A program made the translations under genes and the position numbers. DNA of 64,000 nucleotides from UTCHB3 sp964531325 (GTDB taxonomy: Bacteria > Bacteroidota > Ignavibacteria > Ignavibacteriales > Ignavibacteriaceae), in contig CAZHCW010000008.1 of the NCBI GenBank assembly GCA_964531325.1, forward strand, positions 1 through 64,000, read 5' to 3'. Shown piece after piece: positions 1-9,022 of the stretch. Position 1 is the first letter of the stretch, and every line of letters begins with the position of its first letter. Below the pieces are notes generated by a model that ran no database searches, was not told where the DNA came from, and worked only from the letters and a program-made list of their open reading frames with translations.

Positions 1-54
1 GAGAACTTGAGAACTTGAGAACTTGAGAACTTGAGAACTTGAGAACTTGAGAAC
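1..54. repeat. 8-bp tandem repeat (agaacttg)n
   Basis: Six and a half head-to-tail copies of the unit agaacttg. The same unit recurs inside a gene near 30766-30800 and in a long tract at 59951-60079, so this is a dispersed low-complexity family and not a unique site. No gene overlaps this copy, and the tract may continue to the left of the window. Confidence 0.95.
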
Positions 55-57
55 TAA

Positions 58-140
58 AAATAAATCTCATCTGCGTTAAATCAAAATCCCTCTCCGTGGA
101 ATCTGTGATAATCCGTGTAATCCGCGTAACTATTCCCTAT
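58..140. repeat. Degenerate 'atccgtg/ctgcgt' intergenic repeat tract
   Basis: A run of imperfect 8-14-bp units (ctgcgttaaatc, tccgtggaatctg, aatccgtgtaat, ccgcgtaac). Related tracts occur at 8888-8990, 34985-35036, 60160-60205 and 61270-61360, always in intergenic DNA and in either orientation. It lies just downstream of the minus-strand SDR gene. No open reading frame or terminator is evident in it. Confidence 0.8.
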
Positions 141-144
141 CCCT

Positions 145-963
145 CTACCGTTTTGTAAAAAGCACGACTCTTATGATTCCGTTAAACAGAACATCGGGGA
201 GGAGTTTCCTCAAGATTAACATTCCTTTTGTGCCAATGGGATAACGGAGTTTCCAATTGGTTGAGGTTGCAGCATTAAATATCTTTTTAGCGGTTTTGGC
301 TGCTGAAATTCCGGTTTGGCCGGCAGCATCCATGTTTTTGAAGGCGATATTAAAGTTCTTTTCATAATCATCTCCCGGTTTTGGAATTATCTTCTCCATG
401 GAGCGGTCATAAAAGTCAGTTTTTACGGGACCCGGCTCAATAATTTTTATCCTGATATTAAATTGCACAAGTTCGTGCTGAAGCGATTCTGAAAATCCTT
501 CAACAGCCCACTTCGTTGCATGATAAAAACTGTAAAACGGGAAAGTAACCCTGCCGCCAACGGAAGCAACATTTATAATCGTTCCACCTTTTTGATTTTT
601 CATGTGAGGCAATACTTCCCTTGTGAGCCTGAGAATCCCAAAAAAGTTGGTATCCATCTGTTTTTTAACTTTTTCTTCTTCAAAATATTCAAATACACCG
701 GTAAGAGCATAACCGGCATTGTTCACCAATACATCAATACTCCCAAAATTTTCAACGGTATATTCAACCGCTTTTTTGATGGAATCATTGTCTGTAACAT
801 CCAATTCCACAATATTTACCGTTCTCTCATCGTGGAGTAAGGTGTGCCTTCCTGTGGGATTTCTCATTCCGGCAACCACCGACCAACCTGCTTTTGCAAA
901 CCGGCGTGCTGTTTCAAGCCCGATCCCGGAGGAGGAGCCCGATATCAGGACTGTTTTGCCCAT
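145..963 (-). CDS. SDR family NAD(P)-dependent oxidoreductase
   Basis: Cytosolic classical short-chain dehydrogenase/reductase of 272 residues, a usual length for the family. The glycine-rich nucleotide loop GSSSGIG is at residues 9-15, NNAG at 81-84, the catalytic serine region VAS near 134, and the active-site pair Tyr147/Lys151 in YHATK. Family knowledge says it oxidises or reduces an alcohol/carbonyl substrate with NAD(P)(H); the substrate cannot be told. The sequence from FYSFYHATKWAVEG onward and the later PGPVKTDF resemble general stress or lipid-type SDRs. It stands alone, divergent from the FecR-like gene at 1076. The ATG at 963 lies just before the GKTVLISG strand, so the start is well placed. 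Confidence 0.9.
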   Translation of the reverse strand: MGKTVLISGSSSGIGLETARRFAKAGWSVVAGMRNPTGRHTLLHDERTVNIVELDVTDNDSIKKAVEYTVENFGSIDVLVNNAGYALTGVFEYFEEEKVKKQMDTNFFGILRLTREVLPHMKNQKGGTIINVASVGGRVTFPFYSFYHATKWAVEGFSESLQHELVQFNIRIKIIEPGPVKTDFYDRSMEKIIPKPGDDYEKNFNIAFKNMDAAGQTGISAAKTAKKIFNAATSTNWKLRYPIGTKGMLILRKLLPDVLFNGIIRVVLFTKR

Positions 964-1075
964 GTCATTCCTTTATTATTCAATTGTTAGTTCGTAAATT
1001 TAGAGATAAATTGTGGAAACAAAAATCCATCATTGATTGTTAAACAGATATAATTAAATCACTTTGGAAGAAACA

Positions 1076-2077
1076 ATGAAAAAAATCCTTTACTTTTTAC
1101 CCGTCCTGATCCTTTTTGCAATCTCATTCGCCTCTGACGCAACCGGCGTGCCTGTTGCTTTAGTAACCGGAATTGAAGGATCACCGATGATCATCAATCC
1201 GGCAACGCAGGAAGAAACAGCCCTTGAACAAGGTTCCATGCTCTCAGAGGGAGATATTGTTTCATTGAATGAGGATTCCAAAGCAACAATCTATTTTATG
1301 GACGGTGAGATCGTAAACCTGATGCCAAAACAGAAACTCATAGTTGGGAAAGAATCTTCTGCTTCCAGACTTGAGGATGGTTCTGGACAATCTTTTGCTT
1401 TGCAAGCCGGACTTAACAATATCTCCCGTAAAAATGTAAACCTTACTGCAAAAAACGATATTGATAAAGAACTCTCTTCCCCCGCAAGCTTCAGAGCTGA
1501 AGGGGTTATTCCCATTGCTCCTGCCGGTTTAATTATTTCGGAGAAACCCGAATTTACATGGTTTGATTCTTCTTATACAGAGGCAACACCCGTTGAAAAA
1601 GAGTATGTACTTCTGGTAATGGATTCAAAAAACAATGAAATTTTTCGCGGAACGGTTAAAGGGATGACAAATACTCTTGTAAAATTCACGATTCCTGATC
1701 TTGTCTTTAAACAGACCGATTCAAAACAGAGATTTAAATGGGATGTGTATCCACTTGGCAAAGAGCCCAAACTTGGAGCAAATTATGACCTCGCCGGTGT
1801 TATGATAGTGGCTGACAAAAAATTTACTCAGGAAGTTAATTCAGTTATTGCAGAATTAAAATCCCACAAGAACATTGAAGAACAAAGTCAGATTTTTTTG
1901 GCAGGATTGATCTTAAAAGATTATAAATGTTATTCTGATGCAATTGTTGTTCTGAACCAACTCGGTAGCGACAGCAAGGTATCCGATAGTATCCTGAGAC
2001 AAAAAGCATGGCTTTATGCCCGACTTGGAGCCAATGGATCATTTATGGTGAAAAAATATGCGGCACTTCTTGGATAG
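1076..2077 (+). CDS. Secreted FecR-domain-like protein
   Basis: A protein of 333 residues with a signal peptide (MKKILYFLPVLILFAISFA). Residues about 25-110 resemble the FecR/FecR-like periplasmic domain: repeated beta-strand text ending in GDIVSLNEDSKATIYFMDG followed by VNLMP, the usual pattern for 'sensitive to sequence-encoded threshold' FecR modules. The C-terminal 80 residues are helical and TPR-like (AGLILKDYKCYSDAIVVLNQ). An in-frame TTG lies at 1064, but the ATG at 1076 has a GGAAG 6-10 bases upstream and begins the signal peptide directly, so I use it. No sigma or anti-sigma partner is adjacent. It converges on the next gene with one base between their stops. Function beyond an envelope role is not evident. 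Confidence 0.75.
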   Translation: MKKILYFLPVLILFAISFASDATGVPVALVTGIEGSPMIINPATQEETALEQGSMLSEGDIVSLNEDSKATIYFMDGEIVNLMPKQKLIVGKESSASRLEDGSGQSFALQAGLNNISRKNVNLTAKNDIDKELSSPASFRAEGVIPIAPAGLIISEKPEFTWFDSSYTEATPVEKEYVLLVMDSKNNEIFRGTVKGMTNTLVKFTIPDLVFKQTDSKQRFKWDVYPLGKEPKLGANYDLAGVMIVADKKFTQEVNSVIAELKSHKNIEEQSQIFLAGLILKDYKCYSDAIVVLNQLGSDSKVSDSILRQKAWLYARLGANGSFMVKKYAALLG

Positions 2078-2078
2078 G

Positions 2079-3674
2079 TTATCTTAACAGAGTCATCGAC
2101 CTTGTCTGCGTAAAAAAAGTGGAACCCCCGTTAATTTTTGCGGTTACCCGATAAAAGTAAACCCCGGAATTTAAGGCGTTGGAAGAGAAATTAATCTTCT
2201 TAACGCCTTTTTCATTATTACCCGAGTAAATTGTGGTGATAAACTCCCCCGTCGGAGAAAAAAGATCAACTGCCAAATCACACTCCATCGGAACCACTAC
2301 TTCAATTACTGTATTTGCTTCGCCCGATGTCGCTCCCCCATAAAATGGATTTGGATAATTTTGATGGACTGTAAATCCGTCAGGAATCAGGATATCCACC
2401 CTAAGGATGCCCGAATATTCAAAAGTGCCATCGTTGTCCATCATTTTAAGTCTGTATTCATACCTCGAAGGTTGTGGCTTGGTATCAATAAATGAATAAT
2501 ATTTTACTGAGTTACTCATTCCTGCAGCTTCAACCGATCCAATCTGAAACCATTCGCGACCGGGCTTCCTCCTCTCAACCAAAAAAATGTAAGAGTTAAC
2601 CTCAGTTGCAGTATTCCACAATAATTTTACATCTCCCCCTTCCTCTCTCAACTGGAAATAGTTAAGCTCAACAGGCAAAGGGTCTTCTCCAAATGTATTG
2701 ATGATTGCATTTGCCATTTTATCCCAACCTGTGCTGTTGGCGCGAAGTTTATCCTTTTCCTGTTCAAGATGGAGAAATCTTCCCGAAGCAACTGAGGCGG
2801 AAGAGGAACAAGGATTACTGCTGTTGTTGAGATACCTCCCCTGCACATTTGTTTGCCCGGCGAGTTTGTCCCACGCTACATCAACATGCATTAATTTGTA
2901 TGAAAGGGAGGTATCCTGCAATTCGAGATTATTCATTAACTCTGTTAACCAGTCGGTATCGGGTACATCCCTTGTTCCGTTGCTCATAATCAGATATGGG
3001 TCTGATTCAGCTTTTGTAAATCCATGTAGTTGAATGACAATCATACCGGTTATCTGTTCATCAAACACTTCTGTTGATCTTTGCAGTGCAGAGAGGATGT
3101 TGTGGGGCTGATCCGATTTTCTGAAAGCGACATCCCCTCCTCCACAAACAGTAGTGGTTCCGGCACATTCCGAAGCGATTGTTGAGTTGCATCTGTGAGC
3201 CCCCGAAATATAAAAACCTCTCGCCCCGGACTGTTTAAAGACATGAATCCCCTGTTTTCCGGTGTTATAATCGAAGATTGGATGTGGAGACTGTATAAAA
3301 AGTTTCTGCCTGAGGGGATTGGGATTTAAAACAACGGTTCCCCAATAATTGGTGCCGGTATCCTTCTTTTCAAGAAAATAGTATTGTTTATCGGGATTTG
3401 GCTCTGTATCCAAGAAAGAAATCACCTCATATCCAATTGAGTCAGCGATACCATGTGCTGTTGCATAGTTGCCGGCAAACATGGCATTAAGAGTCCGCTC
3501 CCAGATGTTCATCTGCTCCACTGAAGGTTCAGTATAAACATTAAATGGACTGTCAGGTGGAATGATTGAAATGAGAGTATTAAAATAGTTGATCAAGTTG
3601 TCACTTTTATTTACTTGTGCAGGCACAGTAAAACATAGAAGTGCCAAAAAGATTAGTGTCGCTGATCTTTTCAC
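2079..3674 (-). CDS. Secreted T9SS-sorted protein of unknown function
   Basis: 531 residues with an N-terminal signal peptide ending around VPAQ and a C-terminal sorting domain (NYPNPF near residue 433, then a beta-sandwich ending VYFYRVTA...MTLLR). The middle is preceded by the linker-type sequence PVELNYFQLREE, the usual start of a fibronectin-like stretch in T9SS cargo. The N-terminal 330 residues are the functional part and I do not recognise them. They hold PHP, GAHR, several cysteines (RCNSTIASECAGTTTVCGGG) and VIQLHG, where the histidines could form a hydrolase or metal site; that is inference only. It lies 37 bases upstream-side of the HAD gene and probably forms a separate transcript. 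Confidence 0.75.
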   Translation of the reverse strand: MKRSATLIFLALLCFTVPAQVNKSDNLINYFNTLISIIPPDSPFNVYTEPSVEQMNIWERTLNAMFAGNYATAHGIADSIGYEVISFLDTEPNPDKQYYFLEKKDTGTNYWGTVVLNPNPLRQKLFIQSPHPIFDYNTGKQGIHVFKQSGARGFYISGAHRCNSTIASECAGTTTVCGGGDVAFRKSDQPHNILSALQRSTEVFDEQITGMIVIQLHGFTKAESDPYLIMSNGTRDVPDTDWLTELMNNLELQDTSLSYKLMHVDVAWDKLAGQTNVQGRYLNNSSNPCSSSASVASGRFLHLEQEKDKLRANSTGWDKMANAIINTFGEDPLPVELNYFQLREEGGDVKLLWNTATEVNSYIFLVERRKPGREWFQIGSVEAAGMSNSVKYYSFIDTKPQPSRYEYRLKMMDNDGTFEYSGILRVDILIPDGFTVHQNYPNPFYGGATSGEANTVIEVVVPMECDLAVDLFSPTGEFITTIYSGNNEKGVKKINFSSNALNSGVYFYRVTAKINGGSTFFTQTRSMTLLR

Positions 3675-3711
3675 TCAGGTTCCGATTAGTGTGTGGTTTT
3701 AGTTATATCGA

Positions 3712-4356
3712 TTAATTAAGGTGTTCCACAAAATCATTTATGCTGTCGAAAACAGGTACCCCTGCCTCCAAAAGTCTTTCTTTTGTTTGGTGACCCGAAG
3801 CGGTCAGGATGCAATCGACGCCCATTTCCATTGCAACCTCATAGTCATGAAGAGTATCTCCAACAAGAACGGCGGAGCCCTTCCCGTCACCGATCCTGTT
3901 TACCAGATTAAGCCCCAGCTCCAGTTTACTGTGTGCATAAACATTTTCGAGACCGTTGATTTCTTCAAAATATCCCGTCAGACCATGTTTTTCGATAACA
4001 TCAATCAGCTCTTTTTTTACATAAGCCGAGAGTATATATTGTTTAATTCCAAGTTTTTTTACTTTTGAAAGAACGGTCTCGACCTGCTCAAAAAGGTCCA
4101 TCTCATGTCTGCGGATTTCGTAGGTATCAGCCCATTCCTTGCCAATGATTTCAAAAGGGTGTTGAAGGAAATCCACTCCGGCGGCGGCATAATAATCTTT
4201 CACAGGGAAAGTAAAAATCTCCCGGTATTTTTCAAATGTAAGCCGTTCGTAGTTGTTTTTTTCGAGGATTTTATTAATTATATCGAGGCAAATATGGACA
4301 TCGTTAAAGAGAGTTCCGTTCCAGTCCCATATTATATGATTATAGTGTTTGAGCAT
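3712..4356 (-). CDS. HAD-superfamily phosphatase (phosphoglycolate phosphatase-like)
   Basis: Cytosolic hydrolase of 214 residues. Motif I is WDWNGTL with the nucleophile Asp11; the usual second aspartate is Asn13, a variant seen in the 'WDWNGTL' branch of the family. Motif II serine is Ser110 (ILSA), motif III lysine is Lys144 (HSK) and motif IV is GDTLHD with Asp167 and Asp171. Residues about 17-90 form the helical cap of subclass I. This is the layout of phosphoglycolate phosphatase/Gph-like enzymes, which remove phosphate from small phosphorylated metabolites. The substrate is not determined by sequence. It is not clearly operonic, as the next gene downstream is a secreted protein. Confidence 0.85.
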   Translation of the reverse strand: MLKHYNHIIWDWNGTLFNDVHICLDIINKILEKNNYERLTFEKYREIFTFPVKDYYAAAGVDFLQHPFEIIGKEWADTYEIRRHEMDLFEQVETVLSKVKKLGIKQYILSAYVKKELIDVIEKHGLTGYFEEINGLENVYAHSKLELGLNLVNRIGDGKGSAVLVGDTLHDYEVAMEMGVDCILTASGHQTKERLLEAGVPVFDSINDFVEHLN

Positions 4357-4446
4357 TAATCTCCGGACTTTCGAAATATTCGGTTTTGAATCAACAAATT
4401 TAAATTAATTTTTACAAATAATACCGGCAGTTTATGATAGTCGGTC

Positions 4447-4492
4447 TTGAACACGATTTTCACGATGAAAAAAGATATTCACGATTATTTGT
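4447..4492. repeat. Copy of the 'cacgatattcacgat' dispersed repeat
   Basis: The sequence starts gaacacgattttcacgatga and continues with an aaaaagatattcacga stretch. Three near-identical copies lie at 60218-60257, 61170-61206 and 61363-61401. The element has two cacgat-type half-units on the same strand. This gap (4357-4626) otherwise holds a short stretch at 4507-4524 that matches the 3' end of the glycoside hydrolase gene (aacttaaaccggttctcg), and no further gene. Confidence 0.8.
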
Positions 4493-4626
4493 TTTCACCC
4501 CATCGCAACTTAAACCGGTTCTCGGGATGTGAACTTCTTTTCTGTTCAAATACCTTTGATTATATCACAGTATATGTATTGTCTCGAAGGAGAATGACCT
4601 TGTTTTTAAGATCGGCGAGGGAGAAA

Positions 4627-4872
4627 TTATTGGGCAAGGTGTTTATAAGTCAGTGATTCGAAACCGGCAAGATAACTGCCAAAACCTATCGCAGCAATAA
4701 TTTCTTCTCTTGTTAAACCGGGGTATTCATCGAGAATTTCTTCGAAGGATTGAGGTGCCGCAAGAAATCCGAGAATTAACGAGACAGGGATTCGAGTATT
4801 TCGAATTACCGGTTTACCGTGACATACTCTGGGGTTTATCTCTATTCTGTCTAAAATATCTTTTTTACTCAT
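4627..4872 (-). CDS. DUF433 (VapB-type antitoxin-like) protein
   Basis: A full-length 81-residue DUF433 protein. It has the family signature INPRVCHGKPVIRNTRIPV (residues about 12-30), then a helix-turn-helix-like region SFEEILDEYPGLTREEIIAAI. DUF433 proteins usually act as the antitoxin and operator-binding partner of a PIN-like DUF5615 toxin encoded directly downstream. Here nothing resembling the toxin follows in the 270 bases to the next gene, so this copy appears orphaned. The start MSKKDILDRIEINP is typical. It may still bind its own promoter. Confidence 0.85.
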   Translation of the reverse strand: MSKKDILDRIEINPRVCHGKPVIRNTRIPVSLILGFLAAPQSFEEILDEYPGLTREEIIAAIGFGSYLAGFESLTYKHLAQ

Positions 4873-4983
4873 ACAGCATTCCTTTTTGCAATTTTAACAC
4901 TTTTAACAACCGAAAATACAAAATTATCTATATACAAGCGAATCAATACTAAATCACCTCAAACCAAAAACCACAGCTAAAAA

Positions 4984-6813
4984 TTATCTCAACTTAAACC
5001 GGTTCTCGCCGGGTTTTACTTCAAATTGATATATTTCTCCGCCATAAAACACTTCAAGATTAAACGAGGATTTGGAATCCACCCAAATTTCACGGTTCTC
5101 TTTTCCGGCGGAAACGATGAGGGAAACCTTCTCTTTTCCAAAGGGGAGATTTTTCATTCCATGTTTATCATTCCGATGGATGCGCCAGTTGATTTTGTTT
5201 TGTGAGGCTTTAATATCAATTCCGATGATATTTTCGATTAACAGGGCAATTGGTCCGGTGGCAGTCCAGCCTGCAAAATCCTGTCTGCCATAAAATGTGT
5301 TATCCCATCTTGTACCCGGTTCGGGATATTCGGGTGAATAACACTCCCAGATTGTTTTATAGCCGTCATTATATCTCTCCTCGAAAGCGATATTGTCCTC
5401 AGACGGAGTAAAATTTTTGTAGATATTGGCGATGTTCATCAAGTGATTTTCAGCAATTTCATAGGCTGTCTCAAAAAATCCATATTTTTCAAGACCCTTC
5501 ACTGTTGAAAAGACAACGGGAGCCCAAACCCCACCAAGCCAGTAGTGCCCCCTCGGATTGTAATCGGGATCATACTTTGCAAGTGTTGGAATCCGATGAG
5601 GACGGTTAAAAGCATTGGTATCGTTCAGGTGAACAACCAATCCTTTGGCTGTGTTTTCATCCAAAACTTCTGAAAGAAGAGCCCAAAATGCACCTGCATG
5701 TGTGGTGGTTGAATGTGATCCGTCAGGCCTTACATCAAAGAGGAAATTACCATTTTTATGCAGACAATATTTGTTGATCGCTTCTTTTATATTTTCATGT
5801 TTTTGTTTGAACAGCGAATTCCACTCTCCATTTTTAATAATCCCGGCTAATTTTGAGATCGAATTTGCGGCGAGTGCCATCTGACCGGAAAAATCGACCC
5901 AACCCCCTTTTTCAACGCCCCTTCGTGGAACATTATCCATACCACTTCCCAACGGGGTTTGATAATAAAGCCAGGGACTGATAACCGAGGCGGCATTTTT
6001 TTCGATCCAGTTATGATATTTCACCAAAACGGGAAGAACTCTCTCGATTCGGGAGGCATCACCCGTCAACTCATAATATCGCAACTCCATCCAGGCAAAA
6101 AGTGGTGGATTAAGCACGGGTTCATCGGCCGTGGGCTCAACTGCAATTTCACCAGTCGCTTCAGAATAAACTCTTTGAATATACCCATCGGGGCGTTGTT
6201 TTAAATAAAAATTATCGAGAGTCAACATGGTCGGGAAAAGGTCGTTGGCATACATGGCAAATGCCACCATAAAATTTGAATCCCACTGATATATCCACTC
6301 ATTAAACCCCTCGTCGATGTAACTTTCAACAAATCCGTTTGCCTTCGTTCCATGGGTGATTTTATCCCATGCCCTGTTCCAGGAAAAATAGTAGAGGTCT
6401 ATCAGATTGGCATCCTCGATTACGGGTTCAGGGAGCTTGTCTTTTGGAAACGGCATACTACTCCGTTTTCTTTTGGGAGTTGGGGGTTCACCAACTTTGA
6501 TGAGCGAGTTAAAATTGTCGCCTCCATCGTTGATTTTCCAATCATTTTGTGGATCGGGTATCCAGTTTCCATCAACAATAAATTTATATTGATAATACCC
6601 CGGCTCTATTTTTAGGACAACCGACCATATATCTCCCTCTCCTTTTTGCAACTTCTCCCCCTGAGGACTCCACCCGATAAAACTTCCGGTAACCAAAACC
6701 TCTTTTGCGGTGGTGGAGCGAAATTCAAATTTGACTTCAGTTTTTGCAGCTTGAGAAAAGTGTGTGGTTGTTAAAAGGAGGAGAAGAAGTGTGAAAGAAG
6801 TAATTGTTTTCAT
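4984..6813 (-). CDS. Secreted GH63/trehalase-like glycoside hydrolase with N-terminal CBM48-type domain
   Basis: 609 residues. A signal peptide (to about residue 22) is followed by a glycogen-binding/CBM48-like beta-sandwich (residues 25-108: VTGSFIGWSP, GYYQYKFIVDGNW, NDGGDNFNS), a proline-rich linker, and an alpha/alpha-barrel domain (about 130-540) of the MGH1-like/GH63/GH37 clan. Evidence for the latter is DSNFMVAFAMYA, HYWLGGVWAPVV, CYSPEYPEPGTRWDNTFYGRQDFAGWTATGP. Members hydrolyse alpha-glucosidic bonds in oligosaccharides; here probably periplasmic or surface attack on alpha-glucans or trehalose-like sugars, which is inference. A short C-terminal beta region ends the protein. It is monocistronic as far as can be seen. 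Confidence 0.85.
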   Translation of the reverse strand: MKTITSFTLLLLLLTTTHFSQAAKTEVKFEFRSTTAKEVLVTGSFIGWSPQGEKLQKGEGDIWSVVLKIEPGYYQYKFIVDGNWIPDPQNDWKINDGGDNFNSLIKVGEPPTPKRKRSSMPFPKDKLPEPVIEDANLIDLYYFSWNRAWDKITHGTKANGFVESYIDEGFNEWIYQWDSNFMVAFAMYANDLFPTMLTLDNFYLKQRPDGYIQRVYSEATGEIAVEPTADEPVLNPPLFAWMELRYYELTGDASRIERVLPVLVKYHNWIEKNAASVISPWLYYQTPLGSGMDNVPRRGVEKGGWVDFSGQMALAANSISKLAGIIKNGEWNSLFKQKHENIKEAINKYCLHKNGNFLFDVRPDGSHSTTTHAGAFWALLSEVLDENTAKGLVVHLNDTNAFNRPHRIPTLAKYDPDYNPRGHYWLGGVWAPVVFSTVKGLEKYGFFETAYEIAENHLMNIANIYKNFTPSEDNIAFEERYNDGYKTIWECYSPEYPEPGTRWDNTFYGRQDFAGWTATGPIALLIENIIGIDIKASQNKINWRIHRNDKHGMKNLPFGKEKVSLIVSAGKENREIWVDSKSSFNLEVFYGGEIYQFEVKPGENRFKLR

Positions 6814-6936
6814 GGCGGTTTTTTTAAGGTTACTTATCGATATTAATTCAATTTTATGGGAGTTTACCCCTCAATAAAAGTGAATTATTGCCCTCTTCCC
6901 GAGGTAAATCCCCGGGAAAATGGACAAAAAAATTAG

Positions 6937-8349
6937 TTATTTGATCAATGAGAGTTTTTTCATATCAACAAACTCACCTGACCGCAACTGATAAAAATAG
7001 ACTCCCGAAGAGAGATGTTCCGCATTAAACTCAATTGAATGTGCCCCCGCCGGCATCTCCTCATCAACCAAAGTTGCTATTTCATTTCCCATCACATCAT
7101 AAATTTTAAGAGTTACGAGATTACTCTCAGCGATGTGATATTTTATCACGGTTGAAGGATTAAACGGATTGGGATAATTTTGCGAAAGGTTATAACTCTT
7201 TATATTTTCTGAAAAATCATCAATTCCTGTTGCAGGTCCCTTTGCGGTAAAGGTTATTACTGTGTCGGTCATCAACACACCATTGATGCTTTTTAGATTT
7301 CTAAGTTGCATAGTGTAGAGAGTTCCACCACTTAGAGTGGAGAAACTTAATACCAATTTGGAGACATCATTTTCAACACCCCACTGAACTGAAACAGGAT
7401 TTCCACCGCCGTTGTCACAAGCGAAGTTTTCCACTGTTATGGCAGCAACTGAATCGAGATATCTTGTGAAATCGATAAAAAGTGAATTCTCGCCGGGGAT
7501 CAACTTTACAACCTGTGGTTTAAGATCTGTCTGCCAGATTTCAGCAGCAAATTCCGGATGATCTATAAACGGATTGCGGTTGCGCTGAAAAGTAAAAATT
7601 GCATTGTTTCTGTTGATCTCTTTGGTGCTCACCGTGTCCTTCAAGTGCCAGCCATACATCAGGTTGGCATACCAGGTGAGGAGATTTGACTTGCTTGTGG
7701 CTCCACTTGAACCAAATCCGCTGTCTTCAGTGTAATATCTGACAGACATATACATCATCGATCTTGCGAGGTCACCTTTGTAGGCATCAATCGGTTCAAA
7801 AACTGTTGAAGAATATCCGGGATATGTGTTGGTTCCCACCTTGCTGCCGTTTGTTGAAGTCCAGGTTGCCGAGCCAACAACTCCAAAAGGATAATTGCTT
7901 CTTCTGTTGTTTACATATCCATCTGTGGGATACATGTGGAAAAGGTCTGATCTGGCTGGATTTGTGTTCCCCAACCAACTGTCGGGCCAGGAATGTTCAC
8001 GATTGTAACAGTCGCCCTCACCCGAATAGTTACCACATTTTTTTACGCCGTGTGTATATTCATAAGAGGGTGTGCCTCCGGGGATATCGGAATAAATATC
8101 CCAAATTTTTCCGTTCGGTTTTGTATCAGTTGATGGAAATGCTGTATAAAGTCCATCATAACTAATTACAGTGTGGCCATCGATAATATTGTGAAGTGCC
8201 GTTCTAAGGGCGGTTCCGTATAATTTGTAGGCTCCCTGATAATAATCAACCGGAGGGGTATCCTGGGAAAAAGAGAGGGTTGAAATAGAAGTTGCTATAG
8301 TTAGAACAACCATCAACCTGTTTGAATAAAGGAAAAATTTGTGTAACAT
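6937..8349 (-). CDS. Secreted endonuclease I family nuclease with T9SS tail
   Basis: 470 residues: signal peptide, endonuclease I (EndA/Vvn-type beta-beta-alpha metal) domain at about 35-275, a beta-rich spacer, and a C-terminal sorting domain (NYPNPFNPSTV, ending DMKKLSLIK). The catalytic motif NREHSWP is at residues 116-122, where the histidine acts as general base, followed by RSDLFHMYPTDGYVNNRRSNYPFG, which supplies metal ligands. These enzymes degrade extracellular DNA and RNA non-specifically, usually for nutrient uptake or biofilm turnover. A paralogue lies 670 bases away at 9023. The two share domain order, so local duplication is likely. Confidence 0.92.
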   Translation of the reverse strand: MLHKFFLYSNRLMVVLTIATSISTLSFSQDTPPVDYYQGAYKLYGTALRTALHNIIDGHTVISYDGLYTAFPSTDTKPNGKIWDIYSDIPGGTPSYEYTHGVKKCGNYSGEGDCYNREHSWPDSWLGNTNPARSDLFHMYPTDGYVNNRRSNYPFGVVGSATWTSTNGSKVGTNTYPGYSSTVFEPIDAYKGDLARSMMYMSVRYYTEDSGFGSSGATSKSNLLTWYANLMYGWHLKDTVSTKEINRNNAIFTFQRNRNPFIDHPEFAAEIWQTDLKPQVVKLIPGENSLFIDFTRYLDSVAAITVENFACDNGGGNPVSVQWGVENDVSKLVLSFSTLSGGTLYTMQLRNLKSINGVLMTDTVITFTAKGPATGIDDFSENIKSYNLSQNYPNPFNPSTVIKYHIAESNLVTLKIYDVMGNEIATLVDEEMPAGAHSIEFNAEHLSSGVYFYQLRSGEFVDMKKLSLIK

Positions 8350-8435
8350 TAATAACTTTCAAATAAAAGAGAGGACTTAATCCTTCTCACAAAATAACAA
8401 TCTGATGAAATAATCAGTAAAACACCTGAACGATG

Positions 8436-8795
8436 TTACACCGAAAAATCATCTCTAATCAACAGTAAAATGGCAGTTTGAGGTACAATCATCAACTTTT
8501 CACGGTCATATTCTATCTCAATTGCATCCTTTTTCAGGAAAATAGCCATATCACCTTCACGAGCTTGAAGTCCGATATATCTTGTTGAATCTTTTGATTC
8601 TTTCCAGGGTTCATCATCACCCGGCATGGCAATCGGATAACCGGGTCCCGTTTTAAGGACATACCCGCTCTGAACCTTTTCGCGTTCTGTAACCCCCGGT
8701 GGAAGATAAAGTCCACCATGAGTTCTGCCTTCATCATCAACAGGTTTTATCAGAACCTTGTCGCCTACAACAATAAATTTTTGCATATCTTTCAT
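8436..8795 (-). CDS. GroES-like co-chaperonin family protein (divergent)
   Basis: 119 residues, against about 95 for normal GroES. The N-terminal beta-strand GDKVLIKPVDDEG and the mobile-loop equivalent HGGLYLPPGVTEREKVQSGYV match the Cpn10 fold, as does the end REKLMIVPQTAILLLI. The central roof region carries an insertion of about 25 residues rich in charged residues (GDDEPWKESKDSTRYIG). There is no groEL nearby, so it is probably not the housekeeping co-chaperonin; this subtype is found as a stand-alone gene in Bacteroidota relatives (family knowledge, not certain). A second ATG sits at 8786. It lies between two secreted nuclease genes. Confidence 0.8.
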   Translation of the reverse strand: MKDMQKFIVVGDKVLIKPVDDEGRTHGGLYLPPGVTEREKVQSGYVLKTGPGYPIAMPGDDEPWKESKDSTRYIGLQAREGDMAIFLKKDAIEIEYDREKLMIVPQTAILLLIRDDFSV

Positions 8796-8831
8796 GAATC
8801 TTGCCGTTTTTTAAAAGCTGAAACTCCTCAG

Positions 8832-9022
8832 TACCTCACCCCCAACCCCTCTCCTAAAAGTAGAGGGGAGGTTTAAATCACATACTACTAAAAAATATCC
8901 GTGACATCCGTGTTAAATCCGTATCATCCGTGGAACCATTTAAAATCCTCTCCGCGAGAATCTGTCTAATCTGCGTGTATCTGCGTCCCATCTTGCTACT
9001 CTGCTACTTTGATTCTTCGCTA
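8832..9022. repeat. Composite intergenic repeat block
   Basis: Three repeat types are stacked here between genes. At 8835-8876 a short hairpin-forming unit (cctctcctaaaagtagaggg). At 8888-8990 'atccgtg' and 'ctgcgtg' units as at 58-140. At 8991-9029 'gctactctgctactttg' units like those at 25115 and 30800-30890. No reading frame is supported. Confidence 0.8.

Noticed and set aside
520..840. Plus-strand open frames opposite the SDR gene.
   Set aside because: They lie wholly over a well-supported gene and encode low-complexity sequence with no site or family.
4357..4626. Possible DUF5615 toxin gene next to the DUF433 antitoxin.
   Set aside because: Minus-strand frames here are broken by stops after the 'HLAQ' end, with no toxin-like motif; only repeats and an 18-base gene-end remnant are seen.
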